Shown: in pieces, positions 17,905 to 27,428 of the stretch
Numbering within the stretch: the first letter of the stretch is position 1
Layout: every line of letters begins with the position of its first letter
Assembly: GCA_021741205.1 (NCBI GenBank)
Contig: JAIOYI010000015.1
Span: 1 to 44,393, forward strand
Reading direction: 5' to 3'
Length of the DNA: 44,393 nucleotides
DNA from: Emcibacter sp.
GTDB taxonomy: Bacteria > Pseudomonadota > Alphaproteobacteria > Sphingomonadales > Emcibacteraceae
Position numbers and translations under genes: made by a program
The notes under the pieces: generated by a model
Database searches by the model: none
What the model was told of the DNA's origin: nothing
The model's input: the letters and a program-made list of their open reading frames with translations, nothing else

Positions 17905-19794
17905 TTAATATAAATCAAGCGAGTCCAAAAATGGGTTTAAGGTCTGTATGATTTCATGGGTCAATTGCCCCTCTGGAACCGTCAGTATAAAGCCATATTT
18001 CTGATTTTGGGTACGACAGTAAAGAAAGATTCTCTTCTTTTCTGCCTGATCATCTGTGACGATGGCACCTTGATAAATATAACCGTTTCTCAACTCACTA
18101 ATCTCTTCGGTATCATTAGGCAAGCCCGCTTGAGCCAACCAATCCTCAAACTCCAGAGACACTATCTGTCCCGTCAACTGTAGATCTGATGCGCCAGAAA
18201 CCGATGCGTTAAATACCGTATCATCCCACACAACATTCCAACGGGGCGGCAAGGCAAATGAAATATCTTCTTTATCGGACTGATAGCTTGTATATTTTTG
18301 GTTATCTCTATTTTGTTTCTTGCTGAATGTCTCCCCACCCCAAACAAGCGAAGCAACTGTTCCATCTTCATTATAAGTGAAATGCCCCTGAATTCTCTGG
18401 GCTATATTCCGCATAACGAAAGAGGTATCATTGATAAAATCCACATCTAAATCAGAGGGGTAAATGGTATCCTGCAAAAACATTTGTAGGCCCTCTGATC
18501 CACCTGCCTGTATTCGCATGCGTTTTCCTGAGCCCGACAAATATACCCCATGATAATGATCTAAATTATCTTTAGCTGGCAAAAAATAGTTCAAAAGCGG
18601 GTCGGCCTCAACAGGTATTGCAAATTGCGATAGGGGCATATCTTTAAGAATACGCAATATATTATGGGACACATAAAGATTACTCTCATTTGAATAGGAT
18701 TCCAAATTGCCCGTATTATATAAAATCACAACAGCGGAATTATGAATGGGGTCTATCATGGCTTGACTGGATGAGGTTCTGGCCTCCCCCCCATGACTGA
18801 TATAACGTTCCCCATCTATATCAAATACAAACCACCCCATAGCATAATGGGCTGGTTTCCCATCACCGCCCATCTCCTTGGACAAACCTGTCACCGCAAC
18901 TGTTGGTTTCCACAGATCTTTTAAACTTTTTTCATTTAACAATGTCTGGCCATTAAATTTCCCCCCTTTAACCAGAGCTGTCAAATAATGTGACAGGTCA
19001 ATAACATTTGAGAAAAAGCCTGACCCCGCTGGCAGACTGCCCTGTATATGAATAAGATCCGCCGCTACTGGCGTGATGCCAGAATAATGGCCTTTTGCCA
19101 CATCCCATTGCTCAATCACTTTACGTTCTGCAGAGCTTTTTGACATATTAAGTGGTTGCAGGATATTTTGTTCAATATATTCTTCCCAAGTCAATCCGCT
19201 GATCTTTTCTATAATCAAGCCAAGCGTATTCCATCCCTCATTAAGATATTCAAAGGATTCCCCAGGTTTTCGCTTAATTTCATAGGAGCTCATCGCCCGA
19301 ACCCCTTTTTCAAGCGCATCTGGCCGACGTGACGTATTATTGGATAGTATAGAAAATCGCGGAGATAACCCAGAGGCATTATTAAGCATCATACGTAATG
19401 TGATTGTATCGCTAAGGGCTTTGTCACTGCTTCTAAACCACGGTAAATATTTAACCACAGGGTCATCAATATTCAATGCCCCCTTTTCTTGTAATTGCAG
19501 GATAGCCATAGCCGTAAAGGATTTGGTCAATGAACCAATACTCAATATGGTATTCTCATCCATTGGCTGATTCTGGTTTATTACCTTCTTACCATATCCT
19601 TTGGCCAAAATGACCTTGCCGTTTTTTATAACCGCTACCGAAAAGCCAGGTGCCTGAATTTGGGTTAAATGATCTTTAAATATTCTTTCCATTTGATAGA
19701 CATAATCAGATTCAGAAGTCGCTAAAGACATTTGGCTCATTAAAGAAAATGAAAGAACAACTGATATAATCAATTTTATTAAGGGTCTAATCAT
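17905..19794 (-). CDS. Large secreted serine hydrolase of the beta-lactamase (S12) fold
   Basis: This protein of 629 residues starts with a signal peptide (IKLIISVVLSFSLMSQMSLA). The serine beta-lactamase/DD-peptidase motifs are SLTK (Ser88, Lys91), YLN near residue 170, and HGG near 330 in place of KTG. About 230 further residues form C-terminal beta-rich parts. Such proteins act as esterases, D-aminopeptidases or lactonases, and true beta-lactamase activity is not implied. It overlaps the FtsX-type permease gene by 4 bp (ATGA) and is the last gene of a crotonase, ATPase, permease, hydrolase operon. That placement suggests it works in the periplasm with the ABC transporter. Confidence 0.88.
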   Translation of the reverse strand: MIRPLIKLIISVVLSFSLMSQMSLATSESDYVYQMERIFKDHLTQIQAPGFSVAVIKNGKVILAKGYGKKVINQNQPMDENTILSIGSLTKSFTAMAILQLQEKGALNIDDPVVKYLPWFRSSDKALSDTITLRMMLNNASGLSPRFSILSNNTSRRPDALEKGVRAMSSYEIKRKPGESFEYLNEGWNTLGLIIEKISGLTWEEYIEQNILQPLNMSKSSAERKVIEQWDVAKGHYSGITPVAADLIHIQGSLPAGSGFFSNVIDLSHYLTALVKGGKFNGQTLLNEKSLKDLWKPTVAVTGLSKEMGGDGKPAHYAMGWFVFDIDGERYISHGGEARTSSSQAMIDPIHNSAVVILYNTGNLESYSNESNLYVSHNILRILKDMPLSQFAIPVEADPLLNYFLPAKDNLDHYHGVYLSGSGKRMRIQAGGSEGLQMFLQDTIYPSDLDVDFINDTSFVMRNIAQRIQGHFTYNEDGTVASLVWGGETFSKKQNRDNQKYTSYQSDKEDISFALPPRWNVVWDDTVFNASVSGASDLQLTGQIVSLEFEDWLAQAGLPNDTEEISELRNGYIYQGAIVTDDQAEKKRIFLYCRTQNQKYGFILTVPEGQLTHEIIQTLNPFLDSLDLY

Positions 19795-22199
19795 TCTACG
19801 ATCAACTCTCTTGGTTTAATTTTTGTAATACGTCTTGACGGCAACCACACACTGAAAATATTCGATATCAAAATCACAGGCACAACAAGTAAAGAGCCAA
19901 AAACATCAAAAATCATTGGATATTCAGGCATTCCGATCTGTTGCCCAAGGTAACTCATTGTGGGCTGGGCCAATAAAGCATAAAGCCCAAGGCCAATAAT
20001 GATGGCAAGAATGCCTAATATAACACTTTTAGACACCATGATTAGTCGAATTTGAGATTGAACAAACCCTATTGCCTTATATATCCCAAATTGTTTTTTT
20101 GATTCATTGATCCCCATAACCGTGGAATTGAAAATATTCACAATTGAAACAAGTAAAAATACCAATGATAAAAATGCCAGAACCATACCAATGCTTAACG
20201 TTATGGACTGTAATTGAGACTGGATGAATTTCTCCCTCGGCTCCACATCCACTGCTGAGCCGAGACTACTCTCTAACCTATCCATTAAGGTGCTTCTATC
20301 AACTCCCTTTTCAAGAGTTAAGATCACTTCATTTGGTTCATAGTTTGGGTCAATTTCATAAATACTTTCGATCCTTGTCCGATACCAAAAGCCAGAATTA
20401 CTAGATGTCTGAAAAATACCACTTACCTGAAAAACTTTCTTCTGACCCTTGATGATCAAAGCAAAGTCACTGCCAAGATCAAGGTTGTATTTGTTGGCCA
20501 AGGCATAACCAACACTTATTTCACCCTTCTCGACGGGATTTCTTCCCTCCAAATTGATATAACCAAAATCATCAAGATTACCATCAACTATATTACCCGA
20601 TAGCTTGCGAGTAACGCCATATGGACCAGATGGTATTGTGGCACTAAGGCTAGAATTTCCACCAGCCGCCAGTACCCCTGGCTGATCGATCAAATATTCT
20701 TTAAGTGTTTTGTAGCGGATACCAAATAATTCACCACCGCTACGTTTTACATTGACTGCCGCACCGTCCAAGCCCCAAAAGGGAAGATTTTCACTGGTCT
20801 TCAACGTAGAATTAAAGACATTCACACTAAAAAGAAATACAAAAGCCGTAATTGAAATACCAATCAAATCATATAAATCGCGGCGCTTGCCAACCAAGAG
20901 GTTTTTAAGCCCCAAAACAATAGGAAGTGCAATATAACGCGCTGTGCGGATATGTAACCCGCCATATTTCGACCTTTTCGGTTCAGGTGCCCCAAAACGG
21001 ATTGAGATGGCTGGTTTAATAATACTTGCCTTTTTTCCTGATCTGCCTGAAACAAAAGCAACCAAAGTCATTAATACAATGAATGAAATCACAACTGGTT
21101 GTATAACAGCCAATTCAGCAGAGGCCGTACCAATTGTTCGTAACATCATCCCCAACAACGCTTGGCTCACAAAATAGCTGCCAATAGCCCCCAATGGCAA
21201 AGCCAATATGGCCAAGAAGATAAACTGAACCTGAAAAAGAGAAACCACATTACGCGGTGTATAACCAATGGATTTAATAACACCGAATGTCCTGTAATTG
21301 GCCATAATCTCACCGGAAATAGTAGAAGAAATAATAAAAAGAGCCACAAATAATGAAATTACCCCAAACACCAAAATCATGATGCCCAGCATATCAACCA
21401 AAAAAGAATATGAATTTATGGTCGCTTCATATGATGTATAGCCCCCGCTGAACCCCCCGCCGAGGGAGCTATTAAATTCGCCCCACATATCCTGAATTTT
21501 GGTTGTATCTTTCGTCAAAATTCCCAAGGTATAATTATTCAATGCGCCAAAAGTAACCAATTTAGTCAATTCATCAGGACCCAACCAAGCCCGTTCTGGG
21601 GTCGTGAATCCACTAGAATAATGCGGGTCAACAACAATGGCAGAAATCCTGTATTTTCTGGCCCCGCTTGCTGTGGCAAGCTCCAGATAGTCATCAATAT
21701 GAAGCCCCGCAGATTGTGCCGTTGAACTAGCCAACCATATTTCACCAGAGGCGGGATAGGGCTTCGGCTCGCCTTCCATAAAAGCAAGATAATCCTGTTT
21801 CATCTCCTCCTTTGGTCTTTCGGTAAGAATAAGATGAGACCCTATTGCTTTTCCATCATGAACAGGGCGGCTAGTTGTGACCATCGTCGGTAACAGCGGT
21901 GCCAAACTTTCTGTATTTTTATGAGATCTCCACCAGTCAGATATGTCATCCACATCATATATTCGAGCATCAAAATTTAGCAAAATATGCGATGCCTTGG
22001 ATTTATCCAACATATCAACAATGGGTCGACTGAACCCCTGCAGGGATACCAAAGCCGTCATAAACATCATCGTGGACAGCGCAATCGTCAAGAAGACTAA
22101 ACTACTTCGCATCTTATCACGTTTGATATTTCTGGTTGCAATAAGGAATAGGCCGCTTAACACACTGGCCTTTGTGGTTTTGTTTACATTCCCGGCCAT
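19791..22199 (-). CDS. ABC transporter permease with two FtsX domains
   Basis: This 802-residue membrane protein has an N-terminal helix (SSLVFLTIALSTMMFMTALV), a long periplasmic stretch, a three-helix FtsX domain (about 260-390, with TFGVIKSIGYTPRNVVSLFQ), a second anchor (ISITAFVFLFSVNVFN), another periplasmic stretch and a second FtsX domain (about 680-800, with QFGIYKAIGFVQSQIRLIMV). This duplicated layout is that of the YbbP/LolE-like ABC3 permeases, which export or extract lipids, peptides or hydrophobic compounds rather than import. ATG 22199 shares a base with the ATPase stop (TAATG) and was preferred over the upstream in-frame start at 22223. Confidence 0.9.
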   Translation of the reverse strand: MAGNVNKTTKASVLSGLFLIATRNIKRDKMRSSLVFLTIALSTMMFMTALVSLQGFSRPIVDMLDKSKASHILLNFDARIYDVDDISDWWRSHKNTESLAPLLPTMVTTSRPVHDGKAIGSHLILTERPKEEMKQDYLAFMEGEPKPYPASGEIWLASSTAQSAGLHIDDYLELATASGARKYRISAIVVDPHYSSGFTTPERAWLGPDELTKLVTFGALNNYTLGILTKDTTKIQDMWGEFNSSLGGGFSGGYTSYEATINSYSFLVDMLGIMILVFGVISLFVALFIISSTISGEIMANYRTFGVIKSIGYTPRNVVSLFQVQFIFLAILALPLGAIGSYFVSQALLGMMLRTIGTASAELAVIQPVVISFIVLMTLVAFVSGRSGKKASIIKPAISIRFGAPEPKRSKYGGLHIRTARYIALPIVLGLKNLLVGKRRDLYDLIGISITAFVFLFSVNVFNSTLKTSENLPFWGLDGAAVNVKRSGGELFGIRYKTLKEYLIDQPGVLAAGGNSSLSATIPSGPYGVTRKLSGNIVDGNLDDFGYINLEGRNPVEKGEISVGYALANKYNLDLGSDFALIIKGQKKVFQVSGIFQTSSNSGFWYRTRIESIYEIDPNYEPNEVILTLEKGVDRSTLMDRLESSLGSAVDVEPREKFIQSQLQSITLSIGMVLAFLSLVFLLVSIVNIFNSTVMGINESKKQFGIYKAIGFVQSQIRLIMVSKSVILGILAIIIGLGLYALLAQPTMSYLGQQIGMPEYPMIFDVFGSLLVVPVILISNIFSVWLPSRRITKIKPRELIVE

Positions 22200-22954
22200 T
22201 ACCACCCCTGCTCCACAAGCCATGAAAATAACGTTTTCTCACGATCCTCAAGGGATAAAGACGGATCATCAAAGCGGTATTCGCCATGAATTTGACCATC
22301 CTTCAGATAAAGTACCCGATTGCCACGACAGGCTCCTTTCAAATCATGGGTAACCATGAATATGGTTTGACCTTCGTCTGCCAGACTTGAGAAATAATCC
22401 AAAACTTTTTTTCCAGAAGCGCTATTCAAAGCCCCCGTCGGTTCATCGGCAAACAAAATTTTCGGTGAATTAATTAAAGACCGCGCCGTTGCCGCCCGTT
22501 GTTGTTCCCCCCCAGATACTTGAGAGGGAAGTCGCTTTGCCAAATCACCGAGTCCCAGACTTTCCAAAAGCGCCAAAGCTCTGCTTTCCAGTTGTTCTTT
22601 CGGCGTATCGCCAAGGAAACCCGCCGCCATAATATTTTCAAGTAGCGTAAGATTTGGAATTAAATTAAAAGCCTGAAAAACAAAGCCCATTTCACGGCGA
22701 CGTAAAAGAGCCAGTTCCTTTTCCTTCATACTAGAAATTTCATGCCCATTGCATATAACCGTACCGCCAGACACATCTTCCAATCCGCTCATCAAATACA
22801 ACAACGTAGATTTTCCAGATCCAGATGAGCCCATGAGTACGGTAAAGTCACCTTCCGAAACCTCTAAATCCACACCACGAACCACGTCCACTTCATTGCC
22901 ATCACTTTGAAATGATTTGCGAAGATTATTGCATTTTAATAATGGCGCATTCAT
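22199..22954 (-). CDS. ABC transporter ATPase (LolD/MacB/YbbA type)
   Basis: This 251-residue ATPase has Walker A GSSGSGKST, the Q-loop FQAFNLIPNLTLLENI, the signature VSGGEQQRAATARSL, Walker B ILFADEPTGALN and the switch His in VTHDL. The sequence clearly belongs to the LolD/MacB/YbbA branch that partners FtsX-type permeases. One-base TAATG overlaps on both sides tie it to the crotonase gene before it and the permease gene after it. The transporter lacks an adjacent membrane-fusion protein or outer-membrane channel gene, so it may act only across or within the inner membrane. Confidence 0.93.
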   Translation of the reverse strand: MNAPLLKCNNLRKSFQSDGNEVDVVRGVDLEVSEGDFTVLMGSSGSGKSTLLYLMSGLEDVSGGTVICNGHEISSMKEKELALLRRREMGFVFQAFNLIPNLTLLENIMAAGFLGDTPKEQLESRALALLESLGLGDLAKRLPSQVSGGEQQRAATARSLINSPKILFADEPTGALNSASGKKVLDYFSSLADEGQTIFMVTHDLKGACRGNRVLYLKDGQIHGEYRFDDPSLSLEDREKTLFSWLVEQGW

Positions 22955-23730
22955 TAGCTTGTTCCTTCTTGAAATTTGGCAGTTTTCTCTTTTATTTCAT
23001 TGGTCCCAAGTATATTTCTCATGGCTTCTCTGCATTTTTCAGCTTCATAGACCAAAGCAATTTCTATTTCATTTTTAATTGATTTCAGTGCCCCATATTT
23101 TATATCTCGCAACATATTCGCTGGTATTTTTTTTAATTCAAAGGCTATTTTTTCGGCTGTCTCCATAAGTTTTTCAGCCTCTACCACCTCTCCTGCCAAT
23201 CCCATATCTTTTAATCTAGAAGCTGTATATTCATTCCCTAACAGCATCATTTCCATAGCACTCGCATTACCAATTCTATGGGATAGCAGGAATGTTGCCG
23301 CGCCTGTTGCGTGCATTCCATAATGAGCCTCTGGCAAAAAAGCCTTTGTATCCGACGCCCAAATGCTCATATCAGCATTCAAGACCCAAGAGAAACCAGC
23401 GCCTATTGCCCAACCCTGTACAGCACATATAACAGGTTTGTCATTAAACATGATTTCTCTGGTAATATCTTGTATAACAGCAATGGTTTCATCTGCGAGA
23501 TCAAAATTTATAACGCCTTGCCCGAGTTCCTTTAAATCATCCCCAGCACAAAATGAAGCCCCTTCGCCGCAGAGCAGGATTATCTTGCAGTCGGCATTTG
23601 CATTTGCATTCTGTAATGCGCTTAGCAAGCCTATCGCTAATGCTTGATTAATTGCGTTCAGCTTTGCTGGCCGATTTAATATGATCTTTCCGATAGTGTC
23701 ATTAAACTCTACCTTGACAATATCCTTCAT
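22954..23730 (-). CDS. Enoyl-CoA hydratase/isomerase family protein (crotonase 2)
   Basis: This 258-residue crotonase has IGKIILNRPAKLNAINQAL, the pocket segment FCAGDDLKELGQG, the oxyanion region GWAIGAGFSWVLNADM and LPEAHYGMHATGA, where family members carry catalytic or substrate-contacting acids. It could be a hydratase, isomerase or hydrolase acting on an acyl-CoA. ATG 23730 was chosen because GGTGGAG lies six bases upstream, while ATG 23745 has no site. It heads an operon with an ABC ATPase, an FtsX permease and a secreted serine hydrolase, which is unexpected company for a beta-oxidation-type enzyme. The second TetR gene lies 150 bp upstream on the same strand. Confidence 0.88.
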   Translation of the reverse strand: MKDIVKVEFNDTIGKIILNRPAKLNAINQALAIGLLSALQNANANADCKIILLCGEGASFCAGDDLKELGQGVINFDLADETIAVIQDITREIMFNDKPVICAVQGWAIGAGFSWVLNADMSIWASDTKAFLPEAHYGMHATGAATFLLSHRIGNASAMEMMLLGNEYTASRLKDMGLAGEVVEAEKLMETAEKIAFELKKIPANMLRDIKYGALKSIKNEIEIALVYEAEKCREAMRNILGTNEIKEKTAKFQEGTS

Positions 23731-23880
23731 TAATATCTCCACCATTCAATTGCACATTTTATCTATTCAAATAACACCACGTCAGATAAATATCCTCAGA
23801 TGTTTTAGGCTACAAACACAATAATGACATCATATTCATTTTTTGCAAGGATATTCGATGGTTTTATTTTATGCTTTAAA

Positions 23881-24591
23881 TTACAAACCTATCTTCATAA
23901 ATCTTTTAGCTAAGTCAGTTTTAACATTCGTTGGTAATTTACCATAAAGAGTACGATACCAAATCACAGAAAGACACTCACAATAGCCTTCATCATCGAC
24001 ACCTTTTGCTCCAAAAATGTCCCCCATATAAGATGTGTCATTAAAGGCAATTCGCCCTGCAACTTCATCCATCATTGATCCCATAGCATGAACAGCGATA
24101 TAAGCAACCTCATAATCGGTGCCAGAGACATGTTTTGTTACATTTTTCGCAATTCTACTATAAAGTTTCGAATTGGCTTCCTGATGAAGTTTAGAAAATT
24201 CTGGATGCTCGATCCTCATCCCGAAAACACATCGTGTCAGGCCCGGATTAGTACGCGCATTTTCAAGATAAGCCATATTTGCCAAATGTATTGATTCAAA
24301 AAGATCATCACGATGAATTTGTGAAATAATCTCAAAATACATATCAATAAATTCTGATAAGACCTGCTCTACAACGATTGAGCTATTCTCAAAATAAATA
24401 TAAAATGTTCCAGGGGCGATCTTTGCCTCATTACAGATATCCACAACACGAAGATCATTATAACTAATCACGTTGAGCAGTTTCGCAACAGATATCTTAA
24501 TTCTATTACGTGTGCGCTCACCCTTTTTAATTTTGCCCTGCCCGGCTTCCTTATGTTTTAAAAAATCGTCATACTTCATATTCATCGCCAT
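23881..24591 (-). CDS. TetR-family transcriptional regulator
   Basis: The protein is 236 residues long. After a lysine- and arginine-rich start the helix-turn-helix is RTRNRIKISVAKLLNVISYN then VVDICNEAKIAPGTFYIYFE, the standard TetR pattern ending in FYxYF. The C-terminal ligand domain is longer than in the first TetR and is not alike enough to suggest a recent duplicate. The start at ATG 24591 has GGGAG seven bases upstream. It stands directly before the crotonase-ABC-hydrolase operon on the same strand and is its probable regulator. I found no palindrome clear enough to name as its operator. Confidence 0.88.
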   Translation of the reverse strand: MAMNMKYDDFLKHKEAGQGKIKKGERTRNRIKISVAKLLNVISYNDLRVVDICNEAKIAPGTFYIYFENSSIVVEQVLSEFIDMYFEIISQIHRDDLFESIHLANMAYLENARTNPGLTRCVFGMRIEHPEFSKLHQEANSKLYSRIAKNVTKHVSGTDYEVAYIAVHAMGSMMDEVAGRIAFNDTSYMGDIFGAKGVDDEGYCECLSVIWYRTLYGKLPTNVKTDLAKRFMKIGL

Positions 24592-24734
24592 ATATTAACT
24601 CCCGTTATTAGCAATATGGCCCTCTAATTTTAGAAATAATTATACTATAAAAATCTGAAATTTAATCACATTGACAATAATAGTATTCTACTACCAAACA
24701 TCAAATGATAGTATCTTTTTTTAGCTATTTAACT

Positions 24735-25835
24735 TTATAGCAAATATTCTAATATTTTCTCTGCTAACCTATGTTCAAGATCAAGAATTTTTACCGATCC
24801 ACTATTGGTTAAAATTGATATGGTTATTTCATCTTCTGGATAATAAGAAAGAATAGAACTATAACCAAAAATTTGACCCATATGATAATATTTAACCCGA
24901 CCATGGGTGGCCTCGCTGAACAAACAACCATTTGTGTAGTTAATATTTTGGCCGTCCTCAAGCTGTCCTACTTCAAATACCCCCCCTATTAAAGATTTGC
25001 TATGGGCATAGTCATGATAGAGCTTTGTCATATAAGTCGCTATATCCGCCGAAGTTGATAATAAATCACCCGACGCAAATGCTATTGTTGAACTATATCG
25101 TCGGGCATTATTCACGACGCCGTTTACCACGGAATAGCCTTTGGAGCGCCCTTTTATTATTCTACTATCTTCACCTGAATAAGTATTTTCCAGCCCAAAT
25201 GGGATCAAAATATGATTTTTAATATAGTCCTGATATTTTTCTCCTGATGCCTTCTCTATGATTAGCCCTAAAAGATATGTCCCCGAATTGGAATAACGCC
25301 ATTGCGACCCAGGTTCAAAATCAAGCGGCAGCTCCTGAAACCATGCCAACATATCATCGTGAGAATGAAATTTCTCTGCATTTCTTCGTATCTCTGGTAA
25401 ATGAATATAATTTTTGATACCTGAGGTATGATGTAATAAATGCCGCACCTTTATGTCTTTGGCTCTGGTCGGATAATCTGGCAAAAATTTATCCAATGTA
25501 TCTTCAAAGCTAATCCGACCATGAGAGGTGAGCTGGTTAATGGCCAGACAAGTAAAGCTTTTGGTGAGTGATCCTATGGCATAAACACTATTTAACGTAG
25601 CAGGCACGTCAAGTTCAACATCAGCCAGACCAAATGCCTTTGCATATAATGGCCGTCCTTTTTTCAAAATATTAATGGATATACTGGGGATATGCTCCTT
25701 ATCTAAGACCTCCCCTATTATATTATCAAGTTCCTGCTCAATTTTAATTTTTATATCATTTTCTTCTGCCTGAACAGGATTCATATATATATGAGCCGCT
25801 AGAACGACGAAGAAAATACCACGACAAACACTCAT
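24735..25835 (-). CDS. Secreted serine hydrolase, beta-lactamase (S12) fold, MlrB-like class
   Basis: This 366-residue protein has a signal peptide (RGIFFVVLAAHIYMNPVQA), the motif SLTK (Ser89, Lys92) and the second motif YSN in WRYSNSGTYLLG. The glycine-histidine region near the end reads HMGQIFGYSS, so the usual KTG or HGG triad is replaced by HMG. Related enzymes include esterases, D-amino-acid peptidases and MlrB of microcystin breakdown; membership of the broad family is sure, the substrate is not. ATG 25835 was chosen because it starts the signal peptide. It is divergent from the M81 gene across a 109-bp region with the AATATGAATTCA operator, so the pair may be expressed together. Confidence 0.85.
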   Translation of the reverse strand: MSVCRGIFFVVLAAHIYMNPVQAEENDIKIKIEQELDNIIGEVLDKEHIPSISINILKKGRPLYAKAFGLADVELDVPATLNSVYAIGSLTKSFTCLAINQLTSHGRISFEDTLDKFLPDYPTRAKDIKVRHLLHHTSGIKNYIHLPEIRRNAEKFHSHDDMLAWFQELPLDFEPGSQWRYSNSGTYLLGLIIEKASGEKYQDYIKNHILIPFGLENTYSGEDSRIIKGRSKGYSVVNGVVNNARRYSSTIAFASGDLLSTSADIATYMTKLYHDYAHSKSLIGGVFEVGQLEDGQNINYTNGCLFSEATHGRVKYYHMGQIFGYSSILSYYPEDEITISILTNSGSVKILDLEHRLAEKILEYLL

Positions 25836-25860
25836 TTTGCATTCTTTCTTGAACCATATA

Positions 25861-25906
25861 TTGACAAAATCATAGGCAGAAAATAGTATGAATATGAATT
25901 CACTTT
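25861..25906 (+). promoter_or_regulatory. Promoter and palindromic operator of the M81 gene
   Basis: TTGACA (25861-25866), a 17-bp spacer and TAGTAT (25884-25889) form the promoter. AATATGAATTCACTTT (25891-25906), directly downstream at the expected transcription start, agrees at 14 of 16 positions with the perfect palindrome at 38947-38962. This also shows that the ATG at 25888 lies inside the control region and is not the gene's start. Confidence 0.7.
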
Positions 25907-25944
25907 TATATAATATGCTTTTTTCCCTACAGGTCAACTATTTC

Positions 25945-27417
25945 ATGAAACATGAACGCACAGTAAAACGAGTTTTCATCGCGGCCTTCGGCGCGGAAAC
26001 AAATAGCTTTTCCGTACTACCTACAACTATGAAAGATTTTCAGGCAAGCTGCTTAATTCGGCCCGAACAAAAAAAATGGCCTGCCATAGCCAATGATGGC
26101 CATAGTGAATTTCTTAAAATGACTGAAAAAATGGGGCATAGAGCCATTAGAGGAACCTTAGCTTATACAACACCAGCGGGACCGTTGACGCAACTGACCT
26201 ATGAGACCCTTCGTGATGAAATCATCAAACAACTACATGATGCTCTTCCCGTCGATTGTGTATTATTAAATTTACACGGTGCCATGATGGCTGATGGCTA
26301 TGACGATTGTGAAGGTGACTTTCTAGAGAAAATACGGCAAATTGTTGGCTCTCAAGTCCCCATCGGCGGCCTTCTTGACCCCCACGCACATTTGTCACAA
26401 AAGATGATTGATTCCGCAACAATACTTCTGGCTTACAAGGAATACCCCCATACAGACTTTGCCATTAGTGCCAGAAAATTATTCAAACTCATAGACCAGA
26501 CAACCGATGGAAAACTTATTCCAGTGATGAGGCATTATGACTGTCATACTATGGGGGCTTTTCCAACCATCACAACCCCAATGCGAGAATTTGTTGATCA
26601 GCATTTAATGCAATATCCATCTCCTAAAATACTCGACTGCAGTCTTATTCACAGCTTTCCTTGGGCGGACACGGCAGATGCCGGCGTTAAAAGCCTTGTC
26701 GTTACAGATAATGACGAACAACTAGCAGAAAGTTATGCAAAAGCGGTTGCTGATGAATTTATCAAAATACGCTCACAACTCATACAGAATTACGATACCA
26801 TAGACACGGCCTTCTCAGCCATAAATCAAATTAAGGACTTTCCCGCAATCATTGCCGATGTAGCGGATAACCCAGGTGGCGGCGCGGCATCAGATGCCAC
26901 ATTTATTTTAGAACAGGCGCGCAAATCCCGCCTTGAGAAAATCGCTTTCGGTATTTTCTGGGACCCTTTCATCGTCGATCTCGCTTATGCCGCAGGGAAG
27001 GGTGCCAACTTAAAAATAAGACTTGGCGGCAAGGCATCTTGGTTCTCAGGGGTGCCACAAGATATGGACGTTGAAATATTAGAACTTCGGGATGATGCTA
27101 AACAATATTTTGGCGACGATGGGGATCAACGGTCACTCCCACTTGGTAAAGCAGTGGCCATGCGTCACGGAAATATAGACATCATAGTCAGCAACCTAAG
27201 GATACAGTCTCTATCACCAGATTGTTTTACGGAATTTGGGCTTAATTTATCGGACTATACGGCCCTTGTCGTCAAATCAACCAATCATTTTCAGGCTGCC
27301 TTTTCGCGCATAAGTAAAAATATATATTATGTTATGACCCCTGGTGCATTGACAATGGATTTTACATCTTTTCCTTACCAGAAAATTACCCACCCCATGT
27401 GGCCTATTGACCAGTAA
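25945..27417 (+). CDS. M81-family metallohydrolase (MlrC-like)
   Basis: This 490-residue protein has the family start VFIAAFGAETNSFS and the zinc-site elements LNLHGAM (His111) and LLDPHAH (Asp145, His147), with His169 in KEYPHTDF. The spacing between these fits the M81 metal site. The C-terminal MlrC-like domain begins near ADVADNPGGGAASDATFILE. Family members hydrolyse small peptides or amides, and the best-known one, MlrC, finishes microcystin breakdown, though most members have unknown substrates. No signal peptide is seen, so it acts in the cytoplasm. ATG 25945 follows the promoter at 25861-25889. It converges on the TRAP operon with an 11-bp gap. Confidence 0.9.
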   Translation: MKHERTVKRVFIAAFGAETNSFSVLPTTMKDFQASCLIRPEQKKWPAIANDGHSEFLKMTEKMGHRAIRGTLAYTTPAGPLTQLTYETLRDEIIKQLHDALPVDCVLLNLHGAMMADGYDDCEGDFLEKIRQIVGSQVPIGGLLDPHAHLSQKMIDSATILLAYKEYPHTDFAISARKLFKLIDQTTDGKLIPVMRHYDCHTMGAFPTITTPMREFVDQHLMQYPSPKILDCSLIHSFPWADTADAGVKSLVVTDNDEQLAESYAKAVADEFIKIRSQLIQNYDTIDTAFSAINQIKDFPAIIADVADNPGGGAASDATFILEQARKSRLEKIAFGIFWDPFIVDLAYAAGKGANLKIRLGGKASWFSGVPQDMDVEILELRDDAKQYFGDDGDQRSLPLGKAVAMRHGNIDIIVSNLRIQSLSPDCFTEFGLNLSDYTALVVKSTNHFQAAFSRISKNIYYVMTPGALTMDFTSFPYQKITHPMWPIDQ

Positions 27418-27428
27418 ATATCACGGCC

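Noticed and set aside
17905..19794. Antibiotic-resistance beta-lactamase
   Set aside because: SxxK and YxN are shared with esterases and peptidases; the length, C-terminal extra domain and HGG in place of KTG argue against a true beta-lactamase.
24679..24715. Two ATAGTAT copies (24679-24687, 24707-24715) as an operator for the second TetR
   Set aside because: The motif is short and AT-only in an AT-rich region, and it does not recur before the crotonase-ABC operon.
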